Shown here: positions 15,688-16,916 of the stretch, piece by piece | How the letters are laid out: the number at the start of each line of letters is the position of its first letter | Position numbering within the stretch: the first letter of the stretch is position 1 | From: an uncultured Ruminococcus sp. | Lineage (GTDB): Bacteria; Bacillota; Clostridia; Oscillospirales; Ruminococcaceae | Assembly: GCA_900550695.1 (NCBI GenBank) | Contig: URTF01000044.1 | Location: forward strand, 1-16,916 | DNA length: 16,916 nucleotides | Direction of reading: 5' to 3' | Notes under the pieces: generated by a model | Database searches by the model: none | What the model was told of the DNA's origin: nothing | What the model saw: only the letters and a program-made list of their open reading frames with translations | Translations under genes and position numbers: made by a program

Positions 15688-15805
15688 AAAGTCACCTCAG
15701 ATAGAATAATTTTTTGCCATTATTTATTTTAACACAAAAAATAATAAAATAAAAGTATGAAAAATTAATATTTTGCCATTTACACCTTATTTTCTGCATT
15801 ATTTA
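15688..15805. other. AT-rich gap between HAD gene and phoH
   Basis: This 118-base gap is made almost entirely of A and T. On the minus strand TAAAAT at about 15730 could be a -10 for phoH, but I find no good -35. TTTTGCCATT occurs twice as an exact direct repeat (15712-15721 and 15771-15780). No hairpin terminator follows the HAD gene, so phoH may be read both from a local promoter and by read-through. Confidence 0.35.
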
Positions 15806-16459
15806 TCAGATCGACACAACTTCAGCAAGTTCACTTACATTTTTCGCAATATAATCAGCCCCTGCATCAAGCAGTTCGGGATAAGAACCATACCCGTAAA
15901 GCACACCTGCTGTTTTTATACCGTTTTTTCTTGCTCCAATAACATCAAACCTTCTGTCGCCGACCATAAGCACTCTTGACGGATCGTCAGCTCCGATCTC
16001 TCTCATTGCATATGCAATAACCTCCGACTTTGTTGTGATCCTACCGTCCAATGATGCTCCCGCAATATATTCAAACATTTCCGACATATGAAGGTGCTGG
16101 ACTATCCTTCTTGCAAAAAGTTCCGGCTTTGAAGTTGCAATAACAGCTTTACGCCCTGTATTTTCTATAAACGATAAAAGCTTATCTACTCTTTTATACG
16201 GCCAGCACCGCAGTATACCACGACATTCATAAAATTCTCTGTAATATGAAACGGCCTTTTCAGCCTCATTTTCGGAAAGTTTGTAATAATACATAAATGA
16301 CTGCTTAAGCGGTGGACCAACAAACACTTTAAGCGCACTCAGTTCATTTTCAATAATGCCCATTTTCTTCAAAGCATACTGAACCGAAAGCGTTATACCG
16401 TCACCCGAATCGATCATTGTTCCGTCAAGATCAAAAAAAATATAATCGAACTGCCCCAT
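15806..16459 (-). CDS. HAD-superfamily phosphatase, phosphoglycolate phosphatase-like
   Basis: A subfamily IA HAD hydrolase of 217 residues, acting on small phosphorylated metabolites. Motif I is FFDLDGTMIDS, with nucleophile Asp10 and Asp12. Motif II is IATSKP (107-112), motif III Lys144, and motif IV MVGDRRFDV (165-173) with Asp168 and Asp172. The helical cap contains VFVGPPLKQSF, typical of the Gph/PpaX-like group. The substrate cannot be read from sequence; phosphoglycolate, nucleotides and pyrophosphate are all possible. AGGAG precedes the ATG. It is the first leftward gene of the run that continues into phoH. Confidence 0.87.
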   Translation of the reverse strand: MGQFDYIFFDLDGTMIDSGDGITLSVQYALKKMGIIENELSALKVFVGPPLKQSFMYYYKLSENEAEKAVSYYREFYECRGILRCWPYKRVDKLLSFIENTGRKAVIATSKPELFARRIVQHLHMSEMFEYIAGASLDGRITTKSEVIAYAMREIGADDPSRVLMVGDRRFDVIGARKNGIKTAGVLYGYGSYPELLDAGADYIAKNVSELAEVVSI

Positions 16460-16557
16460 TAGCCCTCTCCTGAAATAATATGAATATTTAAAATAGCATT
16501 ACAATCAAAGCATCAAAACCGCATCTAAAAACCATAGCTCCTCAAATGCACAGTCAG

Positions 16558-16586
16558 ATTGTATAGAAATTCCGCAATTCTTGCAA
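16558..16586 (-). promoter_or_regulatory. Possible promoter of the HAD gene
   Basis: On the minus strand, TTGCAA (16581-16586), a 17-base spacer and TACAAT (16558-16563) match the consensus at 4/6 and 5/6. The leader to the HAD gene would be about 90 nt. It lies inside the putative decayed coding segment of the other strand, which lowers confidence. Confidence 0.35.
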
Positions 16587-16596
16587 AGCAAGAATT
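16576..16596. repeat. Perfect dyad AATTCTTGC-AAA-GCAAGAATT
   Basis: A perfect 9-bp inverted repeat with a three-base centre overlaps the -35 of the candidate HAD promoter. It could be an operator or a hairpin. Its right arm continues as AAGAATTTGCA, also found in the dyad upstream of the binding-protein gene (7504-7513). Confidence 0.4.
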
Positions 16597-16866
16597 TGCA
16601 TACATGTTGTATGTCAAGGGATTTATGTGCAGGAGGACTGAAAACCTGCAAGCAGATGAGGCATTAAAGCTTTATCCGGCGGCTTTTATACTAAACACCA
16701 TTTAAAATTTGGAAAAAATCAAGCCAACAATCTCGAATATATTGGATTTCGGTGCAGATTTTTTTCTGTATTTTATTGGTGTCTAATATTAGAGGTTACC
16801 TTAATATATCATCAAAACAAAAATTCCTGATCGTTTCTCCGCCCTGAACAGCTGCTGTTTTTACTA

Positions 16867-16916
16867 GAGCGTGTCTGAAAACAAAAAGTTGCACAAAAAG
16901 CACTCGAATGGTATAA
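16867..16916. mobile_element. Possible insertion-sequence end
   Basis: CTAGAGCGTGTCTGAAAA resembles the terminal inverted repeats of some IS families, which often begin GAGCGTGTCTGAAAA and often insert at CTAG-like targets. Only the outermost ~50 bases would be inside the window and no transposase is visible. This rests on motif memory alone. Confidence 0.22.

Larger units (their letters stand above)
16538..16787 (+). pseudogene. Decayed coding segment, paralogue of the left-edge gene
   Basis: After a TAG at 16535-16537 the frame is open for 55 codons, up to a TAA at 16703-16705. It continues in the same frame for 26 more codons to a second TAA at 16785-16787. The last part (16706-16787) is the counterpart of bases 2-82. 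Its product ends DFGADFFLYFIGV, against DFGADLFLYFIGV on the left. The upstream part reads like protein (AKQEFAYMLYVKGFM, then ADEALKLYPAAF), but I do not recognise a family. The in-frame stop and missing start suggest a gene remnant. Whether the left copy also has a codon other than stop at the matching place cannot be seen. Confidence 0.42.
16460..16916. other. Gene-free right end of the window
   Basis: These 457 bases hold no intact gene on either strand. They contain a decayed plus-strand coding segment (16538-16787), a possible leftward promoter with a dyad for the HAD gene (16558-16596), and short self-pairing stretches such as TGCAGG/CCTGCA at 16628-16650. A possible insertion-sequence end lies at about 16867. 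AT-rich sequence fills 16801-16860. Confidence 0.6.

Noticed and set aside
16460..16545. 15-codon minus-strand mini-ORF after GAGGAG upstream of the HAD gene
   Set aside because: The site spacing is only two bases, the peptide has no leader-like features, and it lies in the gene-remnant region.
16600..16618. TTGACA on the minus strand (16610-16615) as the HAD promoter -35
   Set aside because: At 16-18 bases downstream there is no acceptable -10. The TTGCAA/TACAAT pair further downstream fits better.
1..16916. CRISPR array, tRNA/rRNA genes, toxin-antitoxin or defence system
   Set aside because: No regularly spaced repeats, no tRNA cloverleaf or rRNA sequence and no defence-type protein families were seen in any part.

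Overview
The window looks like a chromosomal stretch from a low-to-mid GC, Gram-positive, probably spore-forming Clostridia member, most like Oscillospiraceae/Ruminococcus. This rests on the gene content and not on a database search. The supporting features are a single-chain PurL with fused glutaminase, a YlmC/YmxH-type protein, a YqzL-like protein between era and recO, MtaB, MutS2, and strong AGGAGG-type ribosome binding sites with sigma-A-like promoters.

Layout. (1) Bases 1-82 hold the last codons of a rightward gene cut by the window edge. (2) Bases 130-2066 hold a leftward HPr-like gene with its own terminator, and a rightward mtaB that diverges from it out of back-to-back promoters. (3) Bases 2067-5774 hold a very long rightward purL ending in a bidirectional terminator. 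(4) From 5829 to 16459 everything reads leftward. A lone peptide-binding lipoprotein gene is followed upstream by the rpsB-tsf translation operon. Upstream of that is a run of maintenance genes in transcription order: HAD phosphatase, phoH, ybeY, era, yqzL, recO, mutS2, ymxH. (5) The last 457 bases hold no intact gene. They carry a decayed coding segment whose 3' end matches the gene fragment at the left edge, and possibly the start of an insertion sequence.

How the genes fit together. phoH-ybeY-era is the conserved 16S rRNA maturation and ribosome assembly group. recO and mutS2 are DNA maintenance genes coupled by a 4-base start/stop overlap. rpsB-tsf has its own promoter and terminator and supplies ribosomal protein S2 and elongation factor Ts. 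mtaB modifies tRNA at A37. purL catalyses one step of IMP synthesis and stands apart from other purine genes here. The HPr-like protein lacks the PTS histidine and probably has a regulatory role.

Most of the window is ordinary housekeeping sequence, and I found no convincing new multi-gene system. The most noteworthy points are: the paired coding remnants at the two ends; the HPr paralogue without its active-site His; an unexplained GC-rich segment in front of purL that is open in several frames; a dyad enclosing the promoter of the orphan binding protein; and a hairpin overlapping the ymxH ribosome binding site.
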